DNA of 64,000 nt from Protonemura montana. Its lineage: Eukaryota > Arthropoda > Insecta > Plecoptera > Nemouridae. Below are positions 9,625-19,920 of the stretch, piece by piece (position 1 is the stretch's first letter; each line of letters begins with the position of its first letter). A program made the translations under genes and the position numbers. The notes beneath the pieces are model-generated. The model made no database searches, was not told where the DNA came from, and worked only from the letters and a program-made list of their open reading frames with translations. Where the stretch lies: positions 8,308,001 through 8,372,000 of the forward strand of contig OX387612.1 of the NCBI GenBank assembly GCA_947568835.1, read 5' to 3'.

Positions 9625-12600
9625 GTAAGTCCTTGCCGAACTTGAATCTATCTGTTCAAATATCGTTCGTGCTCGTAATGTAAGTCTGTGGTCTTGAAAA
9701 ACATTGGGTTCTGTAGTTTATTATTATCAACACTATAACCGTCTCAAAAATTGATAACCGTTCCCGTTTGGGCATCAATTTTTGAGACGGTTATAGTGTT
9801 GATGATAATAAAATACCCCGCGCATTGCAAGCGTTTGCAATTTAAATCAGATTTCATCCTAATTGGGTTCTGTAGTTTTAGTCAGATCAGCGTCAATTTT
9901 AAACTCTCTGCTGAGCAAACGAGCCGGCAACACAGGTTAACGGCAGTGACCACCCGATGACACAAGCTAGAGTTCTTAAAAAAAACTTGAATGATAACGA
10001 CTCAAAAAATCAAGAAATTTGTATAAATAGTTGAGGATAGCAATGACGATTAATTGAGCGTAAACAAATATCGATTGCAAGTAATCTGCAAGAAATAAGG
10101 ACATTACATTTCTTAGCTCTCAAAACGACGATGATCCATAACTGACCGATCTCCATTGTCATCGGTGTCAAAGTCATTTGACCGCATAATCATTGGCACT
10201 GAAATGTTGACTTTTTTTTTTAATTAACACTGGCTTAAGATTCTTAACACCTTTTTTTTGTAGGTTCATGCTTCAAGACGTATACTTTGCTCAAACTATA
10301 GCTATGTATTTCTTTCGCAAGGGTCTTCCGAAGAAGATGCGTCCGGGGGCTCAGTGTTACTTAACAGTTGCATCACGTCCTATATGCCTTTCGCTGGCTT
10401 TGACACTTGTGTCAAGTCAGCAGTGCCACTTACTTGGCTAGAGATGCAACAACTGTGCTGGTCGGAACAACCCGGACTTTTTTTAAGTAAAAAAGTAGAT
10501 CTGGTGGCAAGGTGCCCTGACGACAGTCTGGTTCCGCTTGGAATAGTAAAGGTGGATGGAGCTTTTTGGTGGTACGGTTTTGGTGGACGAGAAAAGGTAA
10601 GACCATTGTCGATCGAAATAAAGCTAAGCAAATATTCTTAGATGAACTATTCTCTTATTTTTTTTTTTCACAGAGATTGACACAAGATGATTTTATCAAT
10701 CTTGAGAGCCCCGACTTGAACGTCAGTGGCGAATGGGGAGCACTACGCCGGTCGACCAGCGAGCTTGTCATCGTTGGTAACGAAACAAAATTCACATGTG
10801 CTGTGTGTTCGATGGAAAAAAGACTGGACGTACTATCTAAGGGATTCTTCCCAGCTCATAACAACTCAGACTACAAGTACGACCTTGAGTTGGTCAGCAA
10901 TGACCAGATAGACGACTTGAGCAGTGTTGCGGACTGCAGTGAACGGATCAACAAACTGCTTGGCGACCTGGCCAAAGTCTTCGATATCTTGGTCACGTCT
11001 TTGCGTTGGCATGGGGCAGAGTTGAACGGCGACAATAAGGCGGTGGTGCATGTTTTCTATGACCGAGGAGACGTCGACATGGGTTGGTTAGATTATCTCA
11101 ATTGGTATGACCAAGACTTTGAACGCAAAGAAGTTGACGGTTTCACATTGACACTGATTAAGCTCAACACGGAGTGTCTTGTAAATAAAAAAATTAGTCA
11201 ACACGGTGTTCGAAGTAAACCTATATTGACAGGTAATACTTTTTTTTTTTTTAATCAATATGTGGTAACTAGCAAATATTTCACAGCGACATAATATCGG
11301 TAAGGAAAGATTTAAGATTTATTTTGCTTTCGCAGGTTTTATAAACTCAACTTACGGGACAGACATGAACCAGGTTACCATTCAAGAGTGCTTCTGGAAC
11401 TCAACTCCTGGAGTTGAGAGTGCCGCCTGGAGTCGACCGTATACCTTGGTAGTAGTCTGGGATGAATGCCGTGATGGCAATGGTATTGCATCACAATTAC
11501 TATCGCTCTCAGGTCCAGAATTCGAAGTAGCGCGTAAAATTTTTGACTTTCAAATTGGCAATATTTTTTCCGAGTCAGAAAGAAAGCATTTGATGGATTA
11601 TCTCCACAACAATTTGAAAACACTTGTTTTTTTGATTAATTTGTTAATGATGGCGCACACAAAAACGACAAAGGGAACCATATTTTCGATATTGTCAAAT
11701 TCGATGATCGATAATGTAGCCAAGGTTTACATTCTACTACCTATGCACCCAGGAAATAGAACCATCATGGTACACTCAAAGTTTGTCAACGTGCTGTCCT
11801 CTGATCAGGTCAGTACTAACCCTGTAGTCGGCCTAGCACTTTCACTAGCTGGCGAAACGAGCGATGCAAACCCCTCATTGACCCAGCTCAACCAAACTGA
11901 TGTCTCCTCTCGCTTAACAGACGCACACATCATATTGACCGTCTCAAAATCGATTTATTCATCTGCAAAACGCTTAGTTTTTGCCACGTACGCCGCCCAC
12001 CTGGATTTCCCAAACCTCACGTACACATACGACGACTCTGTAGACAGCTGGATGGCTTTGGTCCAAATCACTTTCACAAGGAATGAAACTTGGACTTCTG
12101 GCTCTAAGGACGATTTTTTTGACATTGCTTTTAAGCCCGTCTTTCGCTTGACAACGCAAAGGGGTAAATGTGCTGAGCGGGTGTTTGCCACTAACGAATG
12201 GTATGGTGGAAACTGTCGCGTCTTAAAATCATTGCGCAACAAGTTGCTAGTGTGTCGTTGCCAGAATCTGCCTGGTGATGGCATTTCAAAAAGTGGTACT
12301 TACCTCATTTATGGGTCTGACGCTAGCTTAAGTACCTTTTTTGCCGAAAACTTGACCCTAGTCATCGTCATGATCTTCGTCAGTATCACATCTGCACTCG
12401 GTCTTATAAGTGTGATAGCCACAGCAGTATATTTCCCCAACTGGAGGAAAGATCAAGGCCATCAGATATTCCTGCAAATGGTTCTGGCGCTGGCGGTTAA
12501 TCTCGCTCTGGGATTTGTTAATAATTTCATAAGCGTTGACACGAAGTCAGCAGCCTGCATAGCAATCGGCGTAGCCAGACATTATTCGTTCCTGGCAATG

Positions 12601-13197
12601 TTTGTCTGGATGATGATTCTTTCTGGACTGCAAGTAAAACGCCTCACGACTATTTCTGGCTCAAAAACGATAACGCACCTTATACTCAAGGTGTCTGCAA
12701 TAGCTTGGGGCGTACCACTTATCCCAATTATAATCCTTCTTTCTTGGGACACTGGATTCTATAAGTCAGATGTGTCAAATAGAGGATATTGCTATCCCGA
12801 GGACTTCGCTTTCCAAGCCACAGTCCAGGGCCCTGCCGGACTTATCCTTGTTCTCAATCTGGTCATCTTTGTCATTGTCCTGAACCACATATACGGCTGG
12901 GTGAAATGCAATAGTGACATTGAAGTTCGAAAACACACCACCGACGACCGCTGCGTCCAGCTGAGAAACTTTGGCAACAGTGTCTTTGTGTTTTTTTTGT
13001 TTGGCTTTACGTGGCTGTTTCACTTCTTGGCCGAAGAGGGTATTATCAACAGTGAGTTTTTGTTTGAATTTTTGTTTCTTATCACAGCCTCTTTTCACCT
13101 TTTCATGCTTTCTCTGTTCTTCATTTTGCTGGATAAGAAAACCAGAACTCTCTGGTTGAGCACTTTTAACAGACGCAAAAGAGTAGAAGGTCACTAA
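9588..13197 (+). CDS. Adhesion-type GPCR with C-type-lectin-like region (4 exons)
   Basis: Proposed exons: 9588-9624, about 10322-10596, 10674-11232 and 11336-13197 (stop TAA). The product is about 910 residues. Order: hydrophobic signal peptide; a C-type-lectin-like region over exons 2-3 (cysteines, LTWLEMQQLCW, then FWWYGFG); a long ectodomain with several NxS/T sites; a GPS-like segment (Cys at 12169 to about 12280, with W, C and CRC spacing); seven hydrophobic helices (about 12349-13130); a short basic tail. Class B2 hallmarks are RHYSFLAMFVWM in TM3, WGVPLIP in TM4, a GYCYPED loop cysteine and FGFTWLF in TM6. The GPS ends CRCQNLP instead of the usual CxCxHLT/S, so autoproteolysis is unlikely. 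The ligand is unknown. The 7TM assignment is firm; the 5' end is tentative. Confidence 0.88.
9720..9861 (+). mobile_element. Snap-back tRNA-family SINE in GPCR intron 1
   Basis: Arms of about 35 bp (ttattatcaacactataacc... and its complement ending gttgatgataataa) enclose a loop of about 20 bp, followed by a 3' tail with the near-palindrome attgcaagcgtttgcaat and an end tttaaatcagatttcatcct. A perfect 17-bp direct repeat, attgggttctgtagttt, flanks it at 9703-9719 and 9862-9878. That is the mark of retroposition by target-primed reverse transcription. Confidence 0.85.
9905..10120 (+). mobile_element. 60-bp-unit element, single unit, in GPCR intron 1
   Basis: One diverged unit (ctgctgagcaaacgagccgg) is followed by the family tail: acgactcaaaaaatc, gattaattgagcgtaa and gtaatctgcaagaaataa. 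The tail matches 19560-19690. Confidence 0.7.
10322..10596 (+). CDS. GPCR exon 2, first half of lectin-like region
   Basis: The open frame runs continuously to the donor gtaaga at 10597, ending in phase 0. The reading frame could extend back to the tag acceptor at 10264, so the 5' boundary is uncertain. It encodes paired cysteines and the CTLD-like LTWLEMQQLCW, then FWWYGFGGREK at the end. Confidence 0.75.
10674..11232 (+). CDS. GPCR exon 3
   Basis: The acceptor tttttttttcacag precedes it and the donor gtaata at 11233 follows it. It opens in frame with exon 2 and ends in phase 1. It completes the lectin-like region (KFTCAVC, about 10792-10812) and starts the linker ectodomain. Confidence 0.85.
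11336..13197 (+). CDS. GPCR exon 4, GAIN/GPS-like region and 7TM
   Basis: The acceptor tttgctttcgcag precedes it, and one base of exon 3 plus gt restores the codon. The exon is 1,862 bp and contains the remaining ectodomain, the GPS-like segment, all seven helices and the stop. A 7TM region without introns differs from most vertebrate adhesion GPCRs, whose 7TM is split. No clear AATAAA lies within a few hundred bases downstream. Confidence 0.92.
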
Positions 13198-13228
13198 AAG
13201 TGAAATTTTGGTTTTACAGCAAGAGTTC

Positions 13229-13263
<35 letters not shown>

Positions 13264-14479
13264 AATATTATTATCTGATGCAAAGGCAGCGTTTTCATAA
13301 GCCTCAGGGCCTCAACGCCGTTCAAATCTTGTGTAGTCGGCGTAAAAGAGAGTTTTTAGGGAAAATTGGATTTTAAACGTTTAGCCAACATTTTGAAATA
13401 TTTGAAAGAGGCAAAAAAAAACATAAAAAAAATATAATTTTTAATTTTAATTTTGTGATGTTTTAGGAATACTATGTACCTATACGTGTTAACCGCCACT
13501 ATTTTTACTCTATTCAAACAGCCGTTTAATATTTGAACCTGGAAGGACGGGGGTTTAAATTTAAAACTGTCATTTGGAGGTCAAAAATAAGTAGTAGAAG
13601 TTTCGAAGCAAAAACATTGTTAAAAAATACTTTATTCTTGTCAAAGTAGTTTGGTATAAAATTTTCAAAGTATCATTGTTTTAAAGCAAATTACTGCGCC
13701 GCTTAAAATTGCCTCTAAACGTTATTTAAGAGCGTTTTAAACGGCGTTAGTGAAATCGGCTCTCACTTGGCAGGTCCCAAAGTGTCCTTAAAAAAAATAT
13801 ATATATTTTGTTGATTCACTTTCGTTGATAATGCTCGAATCTAAAAAATGCCAAATTAAATATTTAATACCGAGCAACAAAGCGCACAATTTAAAATCAT
13901 CTCTAATCTGAACAAATCTGAAATCTAAAAAATCTTAAAAAATAGTCTCTGAAATGGTTATTAATTGATGATTGAAGTTGAATGGTTTTTGCTTATTGTG
14001 GTCTTAATTTAAGAGCGGATGTAAACAGGGTTGGTCAGTAATTGTTGCGCGTACCTAGTGATCGCTGAAACTGGTAAACAAATTCAGGTTCCAGTAAAAT
14101 CAAGAATTTAAATCGTTGTGAAACTATTTTGCTTTCAGATAAATGCTCTTATCCAAGTGAATATTACTTATCAAATGTTGGTGAAGCATTAATAAGTAAT
14201 AACTGTCAAAATATCTGCTATCAAAGTGTGATCTCTGGATAAAGAACTGATTTCATTTAAATGTTATCTATTATTTATATTTTATTAAGATTAAAAGAAA
14301 AATATTGAGAAAACGGATAAATATAGAGAGATAAGGTTTTAAAATTGGGAAACAAAAATTGGAATTGTTTGGAAAATGATGAGGATGGAGGAAGAAAGAT
14401 TGCCAAGAAAGATTTTAAGCTTGGAATATGAGAGAAGTGGAAGAGAAAGATGGATAGAAAAAGTACTAGCAGATGTGGA
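13198..14479. other. GPCR 3' flank, TTA microsatellite, otherwise empty
   Basis: A (tta)n run lies at about 13231-13275, close to the stop codon and so probably in the 3' UTR or just beyond it. The rest is AT-rich DNA with no gene. Confidence 0.6.
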
Positions 14480-14482
14480 GGA

Positions 14483-15420
14483 AATAATAATAATAATAAT
14501 AATAATACGTTTAATGTCACAAATTTAACAAATACATGTTACTTTGACAGTCATACATATAGGTACATATATCTTACAGTTTAAAATTTACAAAATACAA
14601 GCAACTCTCAATTAGATATTCTTTTAGGCTTTTTTGGAGAGCTAATCCTTCTTTTTCTTTGATCATTTTAGGTAACGCGTTAAACAATTTACCTCCTGCG
14701 TATTGTGGATTGCTTTTCGATATCTGAAATTTAATTCGGTCTGTGAAAATGTGTCCCCTTGATCTTGTCCTTGATGATAAAACCATGTTGTCATTTGATA
14801 GATTATTCAATTTGTACATTATTGTGTTAGATATGTAAAGGCAAGGGAATGTCATTATTTTAAAACTTTTAAAAAATGGTTTACATGTGTCCTTGTAATA
14901 GTATTCTGCTGTGGAGTTTGTGCTTGCCCCTACCATATATCTTAGTGCTCTTTTTTGGAGTGAGAACAGCCTTTTCGTTTCCTTACAGTTTCCCCAGAGA
15001 ATAATCGCGTATTGTAACTTCGATTGGATATATGCATAATCAATTAGAAGTGCTATTACTCGTTTAATGAGGAAGCTTGCTGAGGCTATTTGTGGAGCAA
15101 GTTTGTTTACATGGGCACCCCAATTAAGAGTGTTGCTTACCTACATGTAGCCTTAGGAATTTGGTCACTTCCACCTCGTGTCTAGCAGTTTTGTCAATCA
15201 CTATCAAAGGACTTGAAGTTATAAATTTGTTTGATCGTCTGAATTGCATGTACACAGTTTTATTTTTATTTATTAGTAGGTCGTTTTCACTACTATAATT
15301 AATCATTTGTGATGCTGCCTGGTTTCATTTCAATATCAATTGTTTATGGTCTTTATTCGTTTTCGCGTCTCCACTAATGTGTTGTGTCGTGTCATCTGCA
15401 TATACCGTCATCTTCCCCAC
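14483..15420 (-). pseudogene. Non-LTR retrotransposon (LINE) 3' fragment with RT
   Basis: The minus strand encodes the C-terminal part of a LINE ORF2: MTVYADDT (RT catalytic YADD at 15391-15402), then KNKTVYMQFRRSN, a frameshift near 15124, an LF.LQKRALRYMVGA segment near 14930-14990, and a C-terminal region ending ESCLYFVNFKL at 14574. Stops and frameshifts interrupt it, so it is dead. The 3' end is an (aat)n run at 14483-14508, as in LINEs with microsatellite tails. The 5' part is absent. Confidence 0.85.
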
Positions 15421-15429
15421 GGTAACATT

Positions 15430-16110
15430 TTGTCTCAGGTCCATTCACATTATAATATGAATAGTAGAGGCGCAATGAATAGATGAATAGTATTTTAAAT
15501 GGAATGAAGAAGAAGAGAAAGAAAGATGGACAGATAAGAAAATATGGAAGAAGTAGATGAATGAAACGGAATATGAAATAGAGTCTGAAGAAAACGAAAA
15601 ATTATTTGGCATAATCAAATTAATTGCCTTAAATTAAACATTGTCTACCTAATGTAATACCTAAATGGTTGAAAAATAAAAATCGATCTAAAAAAATATT
15701 ATTTAGTTAATTATTCTTATTTGTGAGGTGTGTTTCGATTTTAGTTTGATGCATTGAGGCTGCCAAGACAGTGTAACAATTGTGAAAAATACGACTTTAT
15801 AGCACATTTTGCTAAAAAAAAAAAACCTGGAATCAAAGTAAAAAACATGGAAAAGGAACCCAGAAAAAATTAAAAAGTTGAGGATGTTGTATGTCCAACA
15901 AAGGGTGAACAAACAAACAAACAAACAAACAAACAAAGAAACAAACAAGTTACTTTTCTTGGGGACTGGTGAAGATATTCGCTCGCTCGCACAATCTTGA
16001 CCGATTCAACCGACCATATCTAAAGTAAAAAATAATTACAGAATGAAATACAAGATAATTACCTTGCACTTGGAAGGCTACAAACTGTGCTAGAAAGAAT
16101 GCATTTTCGC
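15430..16110. other. AT-rich DNA with a CAAA microsatellite
   Basis: A (caaa)n run lies at about 15908-15948. No gene was recognised. Confidence 0.6.
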
Positions 16111-16112
16111 TA

Positions 16113-16490
16113 TAGGGTCATTCCATGTCAATTCAACCAATTTTTTTGGAAAATTGACCGTCACCTCTTAGAAATCGACCAAACTTGATAGGATGATGAC
16201 CACATCATTTCTCTTGATGACGTATTTTTTTGTTTGCCTCCGAGTCAAATGGTTCGCCCGGTACGGCCCCGAAACGGCGGTTCGGCACTGAATTTTGGGG
16301 TACACGCGTCTTTTTTCTTTCTCAAATTGCGCCGGCTGTAGATAAGATAGATTAATGAAAAAATTTTGTATGAAAGGTATTGAAATTTTGTTCAGCAAGA
16401 GAAATGATGTGGTCATCATCCTATCAAGTTTGGTCGATTTCTGAGAGGTGACGGTTTTTTGGTCGGTTGATTTGACATGGAATGACCCTA
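16113..16490. mobile_element. MITE-like element with ~100-bp terminal inverted repeats
   Basis: The left end tagggtcattccatgtcaa and right end ttgacatggaatgaccct are inverted repeats, and the match continues inward for about 100 bp, including the complement pair gatgatgaccacatcatttc and gaaatgatgtggtcatcatc. Each end is flanked by TA (16111-16112 and 16491-16492), consistent with TA target duplication. The internal part has no transposase, so it is non-autonomous. Confidence 0.85.
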
Positions 16491-16492
16491 TA

Positions 16493-16550
16493 TGCAATCG
16501 GATTTAAATTGCATACGCTTGCAATGCGCGGGTATTTTATTATTTTTATT
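16493..16550 (-). mobile_element. 3' tail fragment of tRNA-family SINE
   Basis: The complement of the tail seen at 9810-9861 (attgcatacgcttgcaatgc, then gggtattttatta) is present on the minus strand. Only the tail remains, and it abuts the right end of the MITE. Confidence 0.7.
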
Positions 16551-17110
16551 ATTTTTGATATTGTTTGACAGTTTTGTGGCCCAAAAAATTAATTTGCCCT
16601 TGAAATGTCACGTAAACCAAGAATTAATTTTAGCAAAGAGACAAAAAGGTCTCAAATGTAAAAAAAAAAACTCTTTCCACGCACTTTTTAAATAGCGTGT
16701 GCGAAAATACAACTAAACGAGTCAATTCATAATTCGCCCAGCGTGACAGCCAGCAACAATTCGAAACAAACCGGCGGCGATTATCTAATTACATTGATTG
16801 CAATCCATTCATTACCCATTCAGTTTAAAAAAAAAAACATTACAAAAAACCATTTGACTTCAGCGAAAGTTTTCGACAGCGATCGAGCTCATCACCTGAT
16901 TGCAAAATGTCGCGATTGCGTCTGGAAGGCGGGAAACGGTCCAAGGTAAACCACTTTCTAGTTGCGTCGAGAGAAGATGAAGCCAGCGCCTCTCCGAGCC
17001 GGCGAGAGCCGCGCAAGCCGAAGAGAATCTTAGTCTATAGAGAGGTGATTTTCTGCTAATAATAATGTCGTTTATTGTCCAGGATGATCATATACAGAAT
17101 GATATTTAGA
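16551..17110. other. No recognisable feature
   Basis: No gene or known repeat. There is a moderately GC-rich patch around 16900-17040. Confidence 0.5.
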
Positions 17111-17111
17111 T

Positions 17112-18020
17112 CATATGATGGTATTTAGACTCATGTCTACTTGATTTATCCTTAGCACAAGTTTTTAGAAAAACTATTTGAACTGGGTTTTGAATGCTAA
17201 GTAAAGGGCTACTAAATTTAATTCTATATTAAATTATTTATGATTATTAATATTCTAATATGTATATATTATATTATATTATATAATATTAGTATTATTA
17301 TTATTATTATTACTATTAAATAATATTGAATAACAAGCGGTCCGAACAATAGCAAGAATGAAGAAACGGGACTCCTGCAGGAAGATCTTCAAGGAACTAA
17401 GCATCCTGACGGTGACATCACTATACATATTATAAGTGCTGTTATTCGTAATCGATAACCCTGAAACCTTCACGAAGACGCAAGAAGTCCACGATAAAAA
17501 TACAAGAAATAAAGAAATCAGGACATCCGAAAATGTAAAACTAAAAATATCAAGACAAAACGCCTCATACGCGGGGGCAGCCCTCTACAACGCCTGCCGA
17601 GGTGTCTGAAGGAAAAGTCGGGTGATAGAGATAATTTAAAAAATATGACGAAACGTTTTTTAATTGATAACTGTTTTTACGACTTAGACGAATATAGGAA
17701 CAGGAAAAAATGTGACTGTATAAAATGTATATAATATAATATAAAGCGAAGGAACCTGTACATTTAACAAAACAGACGAATTTCTATACTCACAAGTGTA
17801 TTTTTTAGACTATACCTTGAACTAAGGAGTGTGTACCTAATATCTATGTATATTGTACAATGAAATAAATATATTATTGAATTATTGAATTGAATTGAAT
17901 TATATATGAATTGAAATTTAGTAGCCCTTTACTTAGCATTCAAAACCCATTTCAAATAGTTTTTGTTAAAACTAGTGCTAAGGATAAATCAAGTAGACAT
18001 GAGTCTAAAAACCATCTTAC
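17112..18020. mobile_element. Fold-back family element with ~105-bp inverted arms
   Basis: The left arm (17112-17222, ending gctaagtaaagggctactaa) is the inverted complement of the right arm (17918-18020, containing tttagtagccctttacttag). About 700 bp lie between, including an AT microsatellite and a decayed LINE fragment. The arms belong to the family also found at 19.8, 35.7, 53.5 and 62.8 kb. Confidence 0.75.
17340..17705 (+). pseudogene. Decayed LINE ORF2 C-terminus
   Basis: Plus-strand translation gives DSCRKIFKELSILTVTSLYI, then RQNASYAGAALYNA and other blocks. These align with the C-terminal blocks of the minus-strand fragments at 14574-14936 and 18451-18831 (CKPFFK..., YAGGKLFNALP). 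Frameshifts and stops interrupt it. Confidence 0.7.
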
Positions 18021-18204
18021 AGAAGTCATTTAGTTTAGTTTTAAAATTACATTTGTTTCCTACTTTAAGATGCGGTGGCAAAGCATTGTATAGTTTTCGG
18101 CCGCCATATTTTGGCCCTTTTGAAGTAAGTGTTAACTTGTGCTTTGCCAGCTCAGACAACCCCCTATTCCTGGTGTCAGATTTCTCCACGTTCACAGATG
18201 TCAA
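17989..18204 (-). pseudogene. LINE ORF2 C-terminal fragment
   Basis: The minus-strand frame contains LTLTSKGPKYGGRKLYNALP followed by KTKLNDF, which matches the LINE C-terminal block order. It overlaps the right arm of the fold-back, so one inserted into or captured part of the other. Confidence 0.7.
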
Positions 18205-18238
18205 TGAAGTGGTTGTTTCTTGATTATGAATAAACGTG

Positions 18239-18831
18239 ATAATAATAATAATAATAATAATTTATTGTCGGTTTTTGTCCCTAGGGATATATAGACAGTC
18301 ATGATGTTCATGGTGTGTTACATTTACAAAGATTTACAAAGATAAACATTTACAAATAGAAAGAAAATACAAAAGAAAAAAAGAAAAAATAATAATAATA
18401 AATACTAATAAATAAGTAAGTACATCTACAATACATCTAAAATAACAAGTCTAGAAATTATAGAATTCCTTTACGCTGTAGAAGCAGTTGTCCATTAAAA
18501 ACTCTCTGAGTCTCGTCCTGAAGGACCGATCCTGTATTACTTTAATGCGTTCAGGCAGGGCGTTTAGAAGTTTAGCGCCTGCATATAACGGCCCTTCTGT
18601 CACCTTTTTTAGTCTATACCTCGGCAAGGTTAATACATTTGTGTGCCGGGTACTTCTACTCTTCTGACTTGCTTGTGATCTGCAATCATTTTGTACGACG
18701 AACATTATACAGTAGAAGATGTACAGGCAAGGCAGAGGTAGAACATTAAATTGTTTAAAAAATGGTCGACACGAGTCCTTATAGTACACTTTGTACAACA
18801 CGCCTACACTTTGACCGATCGCAGCTGGCAA
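18239..18831 (-). pseudogene. LINE 3' end with AAT tail
   Basis: A minus-strand frame at 18451-18831 encodes KDSCRPFFKQFNVLPLPCLY, GPLYAGAKLLNALP and ENCFYSV-like terminal motifs (DNCFYSVKEFYNF). It is followed by a 3' UTR of about 190 bp and an (aat)n tail at 18239-18260. The frame is intact to the 3' end but lacks the RT core, so this is a 5'-truncated copy and the youngest-looking LINE fragment here. Confidence 0.85.
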
Positions 18832-18999
18832 ATTGATTTATTTTAGGTGTGAAATTTGATTTGTTGTCCGCTGGAGGTGAGGTGAGAGTTGAACAACATT
18901 TCTTCATGTAGACTCGCACTTTCAAAACAGAATATTGAAGATCTATTATTATCTAATTGAATACACAATGTTTACTTTTAGGCGCTTAAAATTGTTTTG

Positions 19000-19690
19000 T
19001 TGAGCAAACGAGGCCGGTGACACGTGGTTACGGTAGGTGCCAGACGATAGCGCTTGCTGCTGAGCAAACGAGGCTGGTAACACGTGGTAACGGTAGCTGC
19101 CACACGATGGCGCTTGCTGCTGAGCAAACGAGGCCGGCAACACGTGGTTACGGTAGCTGCCACACGATGGCGCTTGCTGCTGAGCAAACGAGGCCGGCGA
19201 CACGTGATAACGGTAGGTGCCACACGATAGCGCTTGCTGCTGAGCAAACGAGGCCGGCAACACGTGGTTACGGTAGCTGCCAGACGATAGCGCTTGCTGC
19301 TGAGCAAACGAGGCTGGTAACACGTGGTAACGGTAGGTGCCACACGATGGCGCTTGCTGCTGAGCAAACGAGGCTGGTAACACGTGGTAACGGTAGGTGC
19401 CACACGATGGTGCTTGCTGCTGAGCAAACGAGGCCGGTGTCACGTGGTTACGGTAGGTGCCACACGATGGCGCTTGCTGCTGAGCAAACGAGGCTGGTAA
19501 CACGTGGTTACGGTAGCTGCCACACGATAGCGCTTGCGGTCGTACTTTTAAATACACATCTAAAATTAAATAATTTTGACTCAAAATATCGATACATTTT
19601 TATCAAACGTTGAGGTTAGCATTAATAAAGATTAATTGAGCGTAATCCAGTTTAAAATGCGAGTAATCTGCGAGAAATAACGAAATTAAA
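19000..19690 (+). mobile_element. 60-bp repeat array (9 copies) within a dispersed element
   Basis: Nine units of exactly 60 bp run from about 19000 to 19545, with core gagcaaacgaggccggcaac then acgtggtaacggtag. Most copies hold the palindrome cacgtg. The tail from 19546 (gactcaaaatatcgatac, gattaattgagcgtaa, gtaatctgcgagaaataa) matches single-unit copies at 1.2 and 9.9 kb. The long frames on both strands result from a repeat length divisible by 3. Confidence 0.92.
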
Positions 19691-19789
19691 TTTCTCAACA
19701 CAGACTTAGTCTCTTTACAACTACCATTGTTTTAACCATTATTATTACTACAATTAAATTATATTCTATACAACTCTTCTACAACTATT

Positions 19790-19915
19790 AATCTTAAAAT
19801 TAGAAGTACAGCCCTTTATTAAGGGTGAAATGCAGTTCCTTGATAAAGAAACAGGTACAAGTTACGAAACTTTGGGAAATTTAGTTGTTCTTCACTTAGC
19901 ATTCAAAACCGGGGT
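19790..19915 (+). mobile_element. Fold-back family arm
   Basis: Contains the family motifs ccttgataaagaaacaggta, gttacgaaactttgggaaat and cttagcattcaaaacc. Only one arm is obvious; the right side is replaced by the 16-bp array. Confidence 0.7.
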
Positions 19916-19920
19916 CTGCT

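Noticed and set aside
18949..19613. Open frames of about 150-210 codons on both strands
   Set aside because: They arise from a 60-bp repeat (20 codons) and have no start context or domain.
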